From assembly GCA_026122225.1 (NCBI GenBank), contig JANEZZ010002768.1:1-64000 (forward strand): a stretch of 64,000 bases of DNA, read 5' to 3'. Source of the stretch: Heloderma charlesbogerti. Taxonomy: Eukaryota; Chordata; Lepidosauria; Squamata; Helodermatidae. The notes under the pieces are model-generated. The model had not been told where the DNA came from. It was given only the letters and a program-made list of their open reading frames with translations, and ran no database searches. Both the position numbers and the translations under genes were made by a program. Shown in pieces: positions 14,401 to 29,400 of the stretch (the first letter of the stretch is position 1; the number at the start of each line of letters is the position of its first letter).

Positions 14401-17400
14401 GATCGTTGGGAGGTATCACGGTGGAGAGCCATATCGCACAGGGTGAGGGGCCGTGAGCAGAGCCCCTGCTTTGCCTGCAAATGCTCCCTCGCCACCTCCA
14501 GGGAGGGCTGAGAAAGACTCAGGGCTGAAACCCTGGGAGCTGCTGCCGGTCGGTACAGTAAATACTGCAGAGTTAGACCGACTAACAGGCTCACTTGATA
14601 TATATGGCAGCTTTCTATGTTCCTGTATTTATGGACAGACAAGAGGATCACTGGGAAGCAAAATGCCTGCACAACTTAGGCCCAGTTTGCTATCACAGGC
14701 ATGTTCTTCACAGCCTCGAGTACCATACTGATGCCTGCAAAAGCAACAAGGTGCCTAGTTACCATGCCACATGGCCCAATAAAGAGAGTGATGGGTAAAG
14801 AAGTGGGGAGACGATGTGGGGAAGTTCAAGTTCTCCCCTAGCACTACCTCCCAGCCCTCCCTACACTGGTTCTCCTTCATACTACTCCATCTACTTTTTA
14901 TAGCAGAAAATGAAACTAGGGTTTGTGTCGACACATGAAGAGATGGAGAACATTGTTATCTGCTTGGGATGCAGTGCTAAACTAAGGTTTAGTGTTAGAC
15001 GCATATGCCCCAGGCTCATTCACTCCGCCCTTCCCTCCTCCAGTGCAGCCATGAGGAGAGATCAGAAGCTTTTGCGTCCATTTTCAATTAAGCATGGTTT
15101 ATCATTCTATCGGAACTCAAAACTACAGATAATCTAACTATGGTCAAGGCACTAGGGAAACAAGCCAGGATTGTAAACTATGGTTTGATGTTGGCTTGGG
15201 TACCTAAAGCCTCAGTTGAGACTAACCACAGTTTGTCCAGCTTTGGACCCAATGATAAACCATGGTTAGTTATAAATGGGAAAAAAAGTTTCTGACCTCT
15301 TCCCCTGGCCACACTGGAATGAGGCTTGTTTATATAATGCTGAACCACAGCTTGTTGTTGTTGTTCAGTCGTGTCCGACTCTTCGTGACCCCAAAACCAC
15401 AGCTTAGTGAATCATAAAAATGAAGCCATTATATCTTCTGCCAGGCCATATGACAACTGGATTCTGAAATGTGTTTCCCCAAAACAGGGCTGATGGCTTG
15501 TTTGGCTTGAAATTTGTGGAAAGTCACTTAAAAAAAGGTTAAGTATCAAAGTAGTAATTTCTTCTTTCAGAACAGATACAAATGCATAAGCACTCCAGCA
15601 CCGAAGGGGAACTCACCTCCCTCATTTTCAATTCCCAGCACATTGCAAAGGCAATGAAACATACTGTTAAGTTTTCTTGCCTCCTTAGGGGCTGGGAAAT
15701 ATGTCAGAGTTTGCTAAATGGTGCAACGAGGCCAGCCTGCTTAGACTATGACTGACTGCCTTCAACTGATGGGTTACATTTATAGCTAAGGTAATTAATC
15801 TAAGTGCCGGGTTGTCAGGAGAGAGGACTGATCAACAACATACGGCCATTAATATAATATGTTGCTCTTAGAAAGGTATTAATTGAGCAGAATGAAAGCT
15901 TAGCTTCTATAAAGTTCTGAGCTCAACACCCAGCCTCCGCATCTGTGGGAAGGCTGAAAAATGCTTAGCATCGACAGTATCAGGCTGGATGCATCATCGG
16001 TCTGACCAGCGAAAGCGGCAGCTCTCCTTGCTGCCAGAAAGGTGGCTCAAATGGATGTAATCGGCTCACTGTGGCAGCCATTTTCAGACCAGAGATCCGA
16101 GGAAGGTGCTTTTCTATTTTGACATGCTACTGGGGTAGACTGTGCGGGTGAATTAGCAGATGATTGTCCAGATGGGCCACGCGGTTCATGGCCATCATGT
16201 GTAGAGCATGACTGGAGCTGCTTGCCTGAGATTTTCCTTAATCCTGGGGCCTCCAATGTGGTGCCCATGGGCCCGTGGAGGCTGGTGGCGCCGATGTCAG
16301 TGGGGCGGTGAATCCTCTCCAGGTTTTGGTCAGAACTCTGAAGGAGCTATCCAAGGTGGAAAGCTCTAACGCCTTTCGAGTTCCGACTGAAACCCAGAGC
16401 GGATTCACCGCCCAACTACCATGGAGCCACCAGCCGCCGCTGTCATGGACACCAATGCGCCCGCTGACATTTTTAATTAATTGTTTTTAACTGGGAGGCT
16501 GGTGGCATGCTGCAAAGCCATCTTTGTTTGGGTTTTGGAACTGAGACTCCACCTCAGCCCCGTACTTCGGTTCTTGGCCAAGTTACTCTTCTTTTAGTCT
16601 CACCCTTCTGGGAAAAGGCAGTGAGTCTTTGTAAGGAGGCAGCCATTTTATGAACAGGCACGCGCCCCCATGGCAGCCATTTTGTGACAGCAACCACATT
16701 CCAAATGTGCCCACTGACCCAAAAAGGTTGGGAACCCCTGCCTTAAGCACCCAGAGTGCTTTACATGTAATGAATAAATAATCCTTGCAGACAGATAGAC
16801 CTGTAAGATAGGCTAGTGTTATACTCGCCCATGCTGGATATATTGGTGGGGACTGGAAGATGCTTAGGTGGTGGGAAAGAGGCAGGGGCATGCCCAGGAG
16901 CTCAGTGGCTAAGGAGGGTTTTGAACTGGGGAACTTCCAGCTCACGCTCCTAATCGCTGTCCCTTTGACCAAAACGCTATCCTACCCATTCCAGCCTGGT
17001 GCCCGCTAGATTGCTGGGCTGCAACTCCCACCATCCCCAGCTTACCTAGTGTCCCAACACATCTGGCGGACACCAGGTTGGGGAAGGCTGCCTGATGTGT
17101 ATCAGTTACCCAACAGCTGGCCCCAGAACTTGCCTTCTCAAGCCGATCCTGAAAGGTGAATGCTTTTAGATTCCTAAATAGCAACCATACCCACCTCAGT
17201 AAGTCCCAGAGTTATTGCAGGATCGGTCTTTTCACAAGAACCACAGCTGGCTGAACTATCCTCAACAATCTCAATTCTCCACCCAAAGGCCCACAAATTC
17301 CACACAAAGGCCCACAAATTACAAACAAAGGCCCACAAATTCCACCCAAAGGCCCATACACCAAGGCCCATAAATTCCACCCAAAAGCCCATACACAAAG

Positions 17401-20400
17401 GCCCACAAATTCCAGCCAAAGGCCCACAAATTCCACCCAAAGCCCATACACAAAGGCCCACAAATTCCACCCAAAGGCCCACAAATTCCACCCAGAAGCC
17501 CATACACGAAGGCCCATAAATTCCACCCAAAGGCCCATACACGACGGCCCACAAATTCCACCTGGCAGAATAGGGAGAAGGGGCAGGGGAGCAGGGCCCC
17601 CTCCAACGGCCTGGCTGGGACTAGCTGCCATTTGGCTCCTCTCCTGTTCGTGGTTGAAGCAAGCAGCACAGTCCCGCCTTGTATGCGATTTCTGCTTCAT
17701 ATGCCACACTGAGAGCTTTTGGAGTTGGGGCAAAAATACACTTCAGTACCTCCCAACCTCAGGTCCCCAAATGTTGCATAACAACTTCCATCCTCCCCAT
17801 CCATTGGCCATTCTGGCTGGGGATGATGGGGGTGTCATCCAAAAACATCTGGGGACCCATGGTTGGGAACCAGAGAAAAGCAAGTAGGGACAGAAGTGAA
17901 CAGGCCTGTTTATTATTTACTTATTATCAACATTTATGCAATGCCTTATTTGCTAAAAGGCCATCAAGGCAGCATACAGCAAAACAAAACAGAATCTTGC
18001 AACAATAGAAACAAGATTAAAACCACTGAAACATTAAAAACTACACACTTTAAAAGGCCAAACTGAAAAGATGCATCTTCACACCCTTTCTAAAGGCCAA
18101 GAGAGCGGGGGCCCATTGTAGTTCTTGAAGGAGCACATTCTGCAGTTTGGGGACAATGCAGGAAAAAGCCCTTCCACACATGCCTGACAAGCGGGCCTCC
18201 ACGGGTAATGGCACCCTCAAAAGGGCCTCCCCTGCAAATCTTAGTACTTGGGCAGGTTTATCTGCTACTCATGGAGGCTGCCCAAGACATCCCAACTCCC
18301 CCTGGAATATGACCTTCGTACCACAGGACTAGCACGCCACTGACCTCATCCACAACGACACAGCTGATAGGGTCACCACCCAGCCTCCGGAAAGCTGACT
18401 CCAGCAGCAACCCGCCGCTCGTGCTCAGCGTGCAGCAGATGATGTGAGACTCCAGGATGATTGTTTTCAGCTCCCTGGATCGTCCATGAGTCTTGGAACA
18501 CAAGAGGGGGAACACCCTTCTGAACATGCCCATTTTCAAAAGGATCCCATCATCTTTTCAGCCTCCTCCACCTCCTTTGATTTTACAACAGCAGCTAAGA
18601 CCACTCCACTTGCTCTGAGCAGGCAACACAAGTCCATGCTCAATGTATGGTTAATTATGAAGCCAGTGCCTTTTTTTTTTAGAGGAAGAATGGGAGTAAA
18701 TGCCATAATTCCAGAAATATCCAGGCCCACCTATCATCACATTTTCTTGGATGACTTTCAGTTGTTGACGTGCAAGGATGAGGCGGGCAGGGTATTTGGT
18801 GCTGTCCGTGCCACATGATGGGCTTGATCACAGCCCATCATGGCTCCTGAAGAGAGGGAGGATTTCCACCTGCACTAAATGGGTGTTAGTAAGCTCTCGG
18901 TTGAGATAGGTTTGGATCTGGACAATGTTACCTGCATTCAGTTCTCACTGGGAGCAATGGGGCCAAAGTTGTGACTACCTTGTCTCACCACTGATTTAAA
19001 TGGGACCTAATTTCAACTAGCTTAGGCTGAATCGAACCCACGGTCTTCTCTGGATTCACTGGTCTGAAAAACTACAGACCCTGTTTCTAGCCTCCCCTTC
19101 CTAGCCAAGGTGGTGTTGTGAGTAATGGCTTGGCAGGTCCAGGTTCTGTTGCTTGAGATGGATTTTCAGGACCAAAAGCTGCTCTGGCTGCCTTGATGGG
19201 TGATGTTTCCAGGGAACAAGGTGGGCAAATGTGAACCTGTAAACTTTCCTAGAAAACCTTTTCTCTTCTTCTTTTCTCTACTCAAGATATCACTACTTGC
19301 TACTCAAGGTACTCACTTCAGACAACTGAACTGATGAATCGATGAAGCATTTTAAGTGGCCCACACCCAGGATGTTTGCGGAAACGCCTTTTCCCACTGG
19401 AATCCCCACCATCACTTATATTAGGACGGTGTCAACATCAAAAACTGACCACTCCTGGCCCTCTGAATAGAGCGGCCCCCAAAATACAGACGTTGACTGC
19501 CCCATGTAGTAAACCACCCAGACAGCTTTGGCTATTGGGTGGTACAGAAATGTAATGAAAAGAAACCAAGTATTTAGGATTGGAATATGAGGTTCTCATG
19601 AGAATAAATTAAGATCTTAATTATATACCCAAAACAAACAAATATTTGCATAGCAGCAGTGGACAGTGGAAGTCTGATGCCTCGACCAATACTGAGGGCA
19701 CAAAGAGTTTGGTCTGGTCACGTTCATGGCATACCGGTGCTGCACGACAGCCCAGCCACACAAGGCAGCCAACATGAAAACCAAGCAGTGATCTGCACTA
19801 ACACAGGTATAGCTGGGTTCAGCTTGACAATTTCGCACACTCATCCAAGATGAAAGCAGTTTGATGCATGGTGAAATGAAGCAGGGCGCCGAGTGGGGCT
19901 GTTTTAAGAGCCCCTGTGCAGGAGCACCTCATACCTTCTTCATCTGAGAAGCGAGGCACTCTCTCTCTTTTGAAAGCCTGCCAAATTCCTCATCAAGCTG
20001 TTGTTTCTGAAAGAAGAAGCAAAAAGACACTACGTTGTTTTTTACAGGAATAATCAACTATGCATGCTTACTTTAAAAAAAAAGGCCCCTAAGGCTTCCC
20101 CCTCCGCTAACACAGGAAGATGCTCGATGCCAGGTTATTTGTCCGTCTAGCTCAGGGACGTCTATCCTGACGGGCAGTGGCTCTCCAGGGTCTCCAGTAG
20201 AGAATGGTCCTGCACATGAACCTGATCACTTTAACTGGCAATGCCAGGGACCCAACCCAAGACCTTCTTGCAAGCAAAGCGTGAGTTATGATGCTTTGGT
20301 CCGTCCACAAGGCCTCCGAGCCTACGGAGCTGTAATATCAGGATTATGAACTGCAGTTCTTTACAAAAGGTTACCCCAGGGGTAGGGAACGTTTTGCGGC

Positions 20401-23400
20401 CTGTGGGCATATTGGGTAATTGGAGAAAGTATCCTATGCACCACCACAGAATGGCTGCAATGGGAGGCGTTGCTAGTCACGAAGGACAAGCCACCTACTC
20501 GTAGTACAACGCAGAGGTGGGGCCTGAACCCCAACACACTAAACAACTGTGAACTCAAAGTTTTCCATGTCAACAGAAATCTGTTTTACAGGAGGCAAAC
20601 ACTTTTTCTCTTCCCCTCAACCCATCGCCAGCCAACTCATCCCTTCCACCTCTTTCTCTCTCTCACTCTGGACCACCACCCATATTATTCACTCTCAGCC
20701 TGGCTCATAACCCATAGACATACTTTCTCACACACACATGTCCCCAGCCGATTAGGAGGGCACCAAGAAAGGTGTCTGGGGCGAACCTGTGAGCACCACA
20801 TTGCCTACCCCCAGGCTTCACTATTGCCCAGTTCAGACCCACTGATCTTGGCCCAATAACCCATATTTATAGAGTAAGTTGTGTCCACACGCTCCCTCTC
20901 TTCTCTTCTGCATTGTACATCTGAACTGGAAAACTGTGGTCTAATCTTCGAGTACAAACCAGGATATTAAATGATGGCTTGATATCCTGGTTTGTAGTCA
21001 GAGATTAAACCACAGTTTCCTGGTTTGGATGTAAAAGGAAGCCTTGGTTTCACACACCCTGGAAGTTTTGCATTGCAGCACACAAGACAACCCACTAGAA
21101 CTGAGGGTGCAGTCCTTACACAAGAAATCTACTCCTTGTTTCCCCAAAAATGTTCTTAGTTTCATCAACCCAATTTTAGGGATGGGGGGGGGGAGCCTTT
21201 ACGTTGATGCTATTATCAAATAACTGGGAATGAGAAATCCTCGCCGATCCACTGTGAACCACCCAGAGATCTTGCAATGGATTCCGATCTACCTCCTGCC
21301 CACCCCTGCAGTAAACCACGGTAACAAAGAACTACCTTCTCTCTCTTCTCACTTCTGTCCATTGCACGCTGGCGAGAAAGCATGTCCAGACGTCGATCTA
21401 GATCTTCTTTCCTCTTTTGGAGATCTTGGCCTTTGCAAAGTGTTGCTCTATCTATAGAATCAGACAGAATACATTTATTTAGCCATCTGCAGCTGGCTTT
21501 CACAAATAATGCTGCTAACCCATGGTGAGGGTTGTTGAATTCTGGGTTAGAATTTAGCTGCACTAACTACCCATGGTTTATTAATCACGAGTAACCCAGA
21601 AAGAGAATCCATTATTTGTTCTTAGGTTGTGAACTCTGGGTTCTTTAAACCATGGGTTGTTGTTACGTGTGAATTGTCTTACTGGGGATTGTCCTCGGGT
21701 TGTTTTGCCAGGCTACAGAGGCAGCGGGCAAGAGCAGTAAAAAAAACAACAACCCAAGTGCTTTCCATGCCAGTACTACTGCTCTACAAAGGCATTTGGG
21801 ACACAGGGAGGGAGTGGGTGGAAAGAAACGATCCAGGGATTGAGAAAACAAACCCCGGTTTGTTTAATTGCCTGCCATACAAACCCTGGGTAGGGCAACC
21901 AATACTGTTATATAAAGTATGGGTTACCATTATGAATGAACCAGGTGATTGTTTGAGGTGGCTTACAGTGTGGCCTGAATAAATTAAATATATATTAAAT
22001 AGAAAACACTGAAGAGCCAGTACGATGGACATATATACGTGTCACACACACACACACACACACACACACGATACTTGGGCTTGAATGAATCACTCACTGA
22101 CTTCCCAACCAACTTATATGGGTATCAGAGTTGTTAGGGTACTTCAATATATGCTGGATTCCTGAAATTTGGTACAAATGTAGCCTAAGACTCCCTTAAT
22201 AAAAAATCTTTAAAGGAACAATGGACTTCCTCAAAGTGGAAAACTTCACTGTGCATCCCCGAATCATACAGGTCAGTCAGTAAACTGAAATTTAATACAA
22301 TTACACAAAGCAAGAGACACGGATCACTGAGAATGTATGTAAATGGGATGATCTTATATCTAAGTTGCGCCGCGTGGGACGTATAGTTTGCCTTGTCACA
22401 GGGGGCCAGATCCAGCAGAGGCCCAGACAGCCAAGCCGTTTTACTGAAGATTAAGCCAACCTATACATGGGATTGAACAGGGAGCAGCGAGCACCACACT
22501 AGGGACCCCTATAGCATGGGGGTAAAGGGCAGACCAGACTGAACCCCTGGGAGTCCTTCTCCCGCTCCAAGTGGAGACACTGAAGCTTTCACGCACCCTC
22601 TCAAGGACCCTGCTGGCACAAAGCAGGCAAAGAGGCACCGCCCTCTGGCACCGCTCTTCAGTGGCCGCTTTGGGCCGCCGCCATTTGACAAAGCTTACAG
22701 GGCCACGCCAGTTACTGAGGGCAGCAGAGGGAAACATTACAGCTTGGCACTACACAGAGCTCTCCAAACGGTCTTCCCTAGAGGCACAGGCCAATTTCAC
22801 ATGTAACAATCTCGTTCTGACGAACCATGGTTTATTAGACCAAGGAACTGGTTTGGGCCCGTATGCTCCCCACTTCTCTTGTGCTGGAATTCAATCCTTC
22901 TGGGGTTCATTAAGTGACAGTTTCCCAACTGTGCTGGCCTAATTCTTAAGATGGCTTTTTAACCCAGCTGTTTCATGCTATTTGTCACTGTGAATTTATT
23001 GTTTTTACTGACGGCGTGATGGGTTTATTATTTAACATTTCTGTCAGCCACCTTCGTAAGGAGTTTTCCTAAAAGGTGGGGTATGAATATATGCAAATAA
23101 TCATCAACGACATGAAACCAGGAGCTGATCCTAATTTCATATCCTAATTTGTAAACAGTGATTAAGCCAGAATCTCCCAGTTTAGATGTAATGGATTTAC
23201 CTAATCCATAAATACTGAATTTCAGTGTGAAAGAAAAAGGAGAAGGAAGCACATGGGCAGATGGTTTGTTCTCAGTCTATTAAACCATAATTTATTAGAC
23301 CAACTGCTTTGTCTGAACCACTCCACAAAGTGCCAGTCAGACTAAGGGCACAGTCCTATGCATAGACAAAAAAGTCCTACAACTCCACCATGCTGGGAGT

Positions 23401-26400
23401 TGTAGGACTTTTTTCTGTCTAAACATGCATAGGATTGTGCCCTAAGATTTGGAAGAAGGGGATTTCCAATAGCAGCAGCTAGAAAATAGGGTATCTATGC
23501 TTGGAGAGAGCAAGCTTCCTGTACTATTATCCTAATTAATTTAACACCAGTCACATTTCCTTCTGCAGGGTGACTAGTTCCCTGGACGCGCCGCATGATG
23601 GGACAGGTTGGTTCACCTCTTCAGTTCCCATAGCTAACGTCTGCTCCTGCTAGCAGTGTGAGAAGAGGCTGTCCCACACCAGGGGCAGAGACTGGGGTGA
23701 ATCAGGGTGGACTTTTTAGACCCCTCTACCAAAACGCTAATGGGAGATAACCAGTTGAGAAACACCTTTATGAGCTACTCACTCATTCTGCAGTCGATCT
23801 GGTCGTCCAGACTGAATTTCCGGACATCCTTGCTGATCGACTTCTGCTGCCCCAATCTCACCAGGTTGATGTCACCACAGTTCCCTGGATGTAAAGAAGA
23901 CCACCAGAGTCCTGTCCGTTACACTGATCTTTTAAAAGACAAAAGATCTGGCGAAAATAGTTTTAATTGGCTTAGCAGACCCTGAAATCTGCATCTTAAT
24001 GCAGCCTCGTTATTTCTAAGGTGTCCATACACTGAGGCAGGGGTGGCAATGTGGCACTTGAGCACCCTTGGGACACCTCTCCTGATGCCTGCCAAGCCGC
24101 CCATCACCTCCTACTTCTTTTTAAGTAACAAAAATTTCTTTCTGGCCATGGGATCGCTTCAAAGCCAAGCGATGGCCTCTTGGCTCCTCCCATCCCCTTT
24201 TCCCATGAATGACTCTGGAGCAGATGTGGGGCTCAGAGACATTATCAGGAAATGAATATGGCTGGCGGCGGCAGACCAATATTTTCATGTGCAGCGCACC
24301 CATTTTGTGGCGGTGCCCAGGACAGTTTCTCAAATGGCCAAATGTGCCCACGGCCCTAAAAAAGGCAGTGCCTTTTGCTATGCTACGGCTATCAACATGT
24401 TCTCTCCTTGATCCCCCCACTTGGCTATTCCTAAATGCACAGCGATGGGATATCACATGACACTCTTCATCCCAGGAAGTATCAGCTGAGCAAAATGATT
24501 GATGGTATGCTTTCTTTTGAATTGTCACCACTGTGGGAAAGCATCCGGGCACCTCCGGCATTGGAGTCGTAGGCTTTCCGGTTTCTAAAGCCACCCGCAA
24601 TGGCTTCTTTCATCACATAGGTTAAAAGAACCCATCACATGCTGGACCGTGCGCATGCTGTGATTCCACAGGAGCACCTGAAATCCACATGATGTGGTAC
24701 TGGGCCAGAGAAGCTGGCTTACTGAGAATTTCAGCTTTCATTTAAAAAACAAGATTTCTAGCCCTTACGGACGTGAAGATCTGGCTCAACGTGAAGACTG
24801 ACCCAACATCTCAGCAGAAGCTGCCCAAGAAGGCATGAGAACACATTCGGAGTCAGATGAGAAGAGGGGAAAGGGTGGTAGCACTATCAAAGTCACTGGA
24901 GCCAGGGAAGAGTCTTTCCAGATGCCAGCTAATCAAAGCCAGCCAGAGATCGCTTCATCTGCAAGAATGCAAGATTTTACAGTAGGGGAGGAGTTGAGAG
25001 TAACAGACTCAAGAATCAGACACTGGGTGAGGAGGGAGGAGCAACTTCAGAACATGAGGTGTTCTAAAACGTTGGCCGCCCAGAAGAAGTCCCTAGGGGA
25101 AGACCTTCCCTGAGGGCAGGTTTAAAAAAGCTACTCAAGTTTCGTACCGTCGATTGGCACCGGTTTTTGTTACAACTTCCTAGCACAGTGTATTCATCAA
25201 AAGTAGCTTCTTGTAATGTGATTATTATTATGCAAAGCTGACTCGAGAACTTAGATCTACACTGGCATTTGCAGACTATGTCTGTGACCTGAACCGCAGC
25301 TGATCTAGCTCAAGCTTGCATAACAAAAGCTATTTATTAAGAGACCATCTTCACGGTGTGACTACAAAGCCAGAAGCTTAGTGCTCGACATTCAGTGACA
25401 CAAGTAATGAAATCCCAGAAGTTGAACTGTACAAGATTTCCAGTGGCCAGGACAGGGTTTCAGCGGCCTGCATCTCTCCTTGCTCCACCTCAATCTCAGG
25501 AGTAGCAAAAGTGGATTATGATGACTAGTAAAAATGTTAGGATTATGCAAAAAACACATTAATTTATCCTGGTTGCAGAATTCAGATTTTTTTTGGCATG
25601 GAACGTACAAGAGCCAGGGCAGGGTTAGTTCAGCATAAACCCAGACTGGGCTGTTTCTTTGTTCAGCCAGAAACGTGGATTGCGAAACAACACCCAGAAG
25701 AGAGCACTGATTCGAACTGGCAACTAGTGTGTACATACCCCTTCGGGTAGCTCAAGTCTAACAGAAATTAGAAATCAAAAATTAGGCCCGAGGCCTCCGG
25801 GGCGATTCCAACAAAACCACAGGATATCACCGGACATTATGAAGCTGGCATGCTGAGAGCCAGACTGTTGATCTTCCGTCTACTCAAGCCTTCCCCAATC
25901 TGGTGCCCTCCAGGTGCGTTGGACCACAACTCCCACAGCCAGGACCAGATTGGGGATTATCTATTCCAACTGGCAGTGGAATTTAGGAAGCTGCCTTATG
26001 CTGAGTCAGTCCCTTGGTCCATCTAGCCCAATATTGTCGACACTGACTGACAGCAGTGGCTCTCCAGGGTTTCAGCCACAAATTTTAAGGCTTTCTTTTG
26101 CTGCAAATGAACACAAGATTGGCTTACAGCTATCAATATAAAACAATACATTTACAGTGCCAAAACCAAGCTTTCCCCACCCACCGAAAGATAAAAGCAT
26201 CCAAGCCAGCATGTAAGAGCTACAGGGGGGTCCAACATTTTGCTTCAGTGGGCACATTTGGAATTTTGAGAGAGTGTCATGGGTGCTCTCACAACATGAC
26301 TGCCATGGGGCGGGGCTTGCCCATTCACAAAATGGCTGCCCTAGTAGGCATGACCAGTCACAGAACACTCATTTCTCAGAAGGCAAACTGGTGAGACCAA

Positions 26401-29400
26401 AAGAAAAGTTCTGGGCAGAGGTAGGGTTATACAGCGCTGCAGGGCAGCCCTTCGCTTTGCAGCATGCAAACCTTCCACTTAAGAAATAATTAAAATCTTA
26501 AATAAAAATCAAGAGTGGCAGGAAACTTGGTGGGTGCCAAGAGGTGTCCACTGGCACACTGGTGTCCACAGAAACCATGTTGGAGACGCCATTATAAAAA
26601 GGATCTCGGGTAATGTTAAATCACAAGAGTACAGGAAAGACTTTGCCAACAGAAATGGTGCCAAGTGCGTGTCCAGCACCTTTTGCATGCAAACCACTGA
26701 GATTAAGCTGCTCCACATGACCTCATAAGGAGCCTCTTGAAAGAACAAATGACGTAGAAAGAGTAAAGAGCGTGGTAAACTACGCAGGGGCATCTAAGTG
26801 ATTTAACACTATATAATTTCTTATCTTCAGGTATAACCAGACTAATTGCTCCCTCCAGTTTGACAATTCCACACAGGAGGACTGGGAAAGAACTGATCAT
26901 ACCCAAAGGACTATTCTTGTCTTGGCATTTTTCCTTAAATTCGAGAATTATTTTCTTCATCAGATCGTCAATAGCAGCATTGGATGGTGCACAAACGAGC
27001 ACGCGATTTCTCTTGATCTTGGCGTTCAGGCTTCGCATGGGATTCTCCTTTCCAGATCTCTGGAGATAAAAAAGAGACTGTGTAGTTTGGATTTCAGGGG
27101 GTGGGAGGAATGAAACGAATGATAGGACTCTTCTACATTTAGAGTAGCCACTTTTTTCCCTTTTGAACTACTCTTACTTTGGAGCCTAACAACAGCCTGA
27201 TATACAGAAATATCCACGCCACAAAAAAGTTCTATATTTTCTCTGTGTTAAATGCACAAGAGCAGGGTGAGTCAAGTACAGCAGGAAGTAGGAGAGCACA
27301 GCTCCCAGACTCTTCTTCGGAGCAGGATAGCATCCATCCGAGTGCCAAGGTACTTGATGGACTCACCTTGCTCTAGCGAGTGAATAAGGTAACGAGGCTT
27401 TGAGCTTTCGCTGTCGTTTGTGACAGATTAGTATTAGGAAGTTAGAGAATGAGGAAAATAATAAAACCTAAGTTGGATGCTTCTTTCCTTTTCTGCAGGG
27501 CTGGGGAACCTCTTTCTGCCTGAATACAATTTCAGAGAAGCTCTCGGAGGCCGCATTCTACTGTTGGTTGGGTCAAACCTCCCCGCCCCCAACAATCCCA
27601 GCATAAGCCTTAGGAGAAGCATGTCAACCTTTTAGAATGGGGAAAAAACTGCAGAAAGGCCAGGAAAGCCATCAAATGATTGGTGCGCGGGGAAAGGGGC
27701 CATGGCCATACAGGGAACCTGGAGTGCTGGATTGGGGCCCCAGGAGGGCCAGACTTCCCCACTCCAAGTTTCTGAGGAGGAGGAAGAGGGGTACGACTTG
27801 AGAGATGCCAGAGCACACTACACGTTGAAGTGGGTGAAGTTAGGAACAGGGCCAAGACGCTCCGCCAGGGTAGCCACTCTTACAAGCCAACGTAGGAAGG
27901 ACCGTCCTAGGGAGGGGCGTCACCGTTAGGCAGGTTTGACCATTGGTGCCTACGGGGATACCGAAGGCAACTTCAATAACCTGCAGACTGTCTTCCCTAA
28001 TAGAGATCTTAGAACAGTCGTTTAGAGCGTGGGGCGGTTTGAGAGCTTCCTTGAATCTGCATTGTGGAAAGGCTCGCCTTCAGCATAATAAAGCCGTAGC
28101 AGCTTGAACTAGAAGTCTCTGTTTTGCTGATTGCGAGGGGGAGGATGATCAAACATGACAACACCTTACACAGACTGGAGTACACAGGGTAGGAACCCGG
28201 CCCACCTCACTGAGCATGCGGAATAGGAATCCAACAATAGTCTTAGATTTCCCTGTCCCGGGTGGCCCGTGGATCAGGCAAATTTTGGGCGAAGATGGAT
28301 GCTCCGTCACCATGGTGTAAGCTGTTTCAATGGCTTTCCGTTGATCTTCATTGAATTCCTTCATGTGAGAAGCCTGGGGTGGGGAGGACGACAACAGAAT
28401 GATCAGTTCAGTCCCTAAGATTTCTGTCCTAACTTATAGAGGCACCCAAGACCCTGGGCTTGGGGGTGCCCTTTGGAGAGGTTCACTTCAAAAACTCTCT
28501 CTAAATGTTCCTGCTAGGTCAACTTTTTGCCCTCCCAAGTTGAATTTTCTAAAGAGGAAGGAGTCTGATGAATGTATAAAATGCCATCAAGAGGTGCCTG
28601 GTAATACACGGAGTCCCAGTCTGGCTGCGAATGTGCACGTGTGCATCAGCTCTTGTGCAGTTTTCCCCATCTGCTACTTGGATTGTGGATGCACATTACA
28701 TTCTTCATGTGAGTGCAGACAAATCTAAGACCTAAAAGGGTGGGCAGTATTACAGACCTGAAAGACCATACCCTGTCCCAGAGGTTTGCTATGAAAGATG
28801 AGGGCTACACATTACACTCATTGCATGAAAAACAGCATGTCAATCAGCATTCTGAAGTCTCCTTGGAAAGGAGCAGAAAGATCACAGTCTCTAGCTGTCA
28901 TTTACTGTGCTAATCATCTTTTCTCTTAGCAGCTAATTGTCCTGTTTCTCCTCCCACTACCCTCCAATGCACTAGGACAGGAGTAAGCAACCTGTGGCCT
29001 GCAGCCCACATGTAGCCCTCAGGGGTCTCCTCAGAGCCCCCAAGTGCCCTAGACGTCCCACACATTCAATTCTCCTGCCCACCTCTCTTGCTGTACCTTT
29101 TCCCTTGGGGGACCTACGATGGACTTTTTGCCACCTTAGCATGCTGAACTCTATGGTTTCTCTCTTAAGAACATCCCTGAGATGGAAACGGCACAGTGTG
29201 AGGGGCTAGAGTGTCATTTGCCACTCTAGCCAGCTGTATTCCATGGAGAGAAGAGGTGGCTGCTCTAGCCCGCCAAACTCTACAGCTTCCTTCTCAATAA
29301 TGCTGTTTCTAAGGTCAAAACCACAGAGTTTGGCAAGCGAGAGCAGCCACCTCTCCTAGCAGGGAAAGCCTTCCCTGCCCAGGGAGGGAAGATAAAGATC

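Noticed and set aside
17174..17733. Three overlapping reverse-strand frames of 116-173 codons rich in Trp, Gly and Phe
   Set aside because: They are translations of the 21-bp minisatellite in three frames, with no start context, homology or splice sites.
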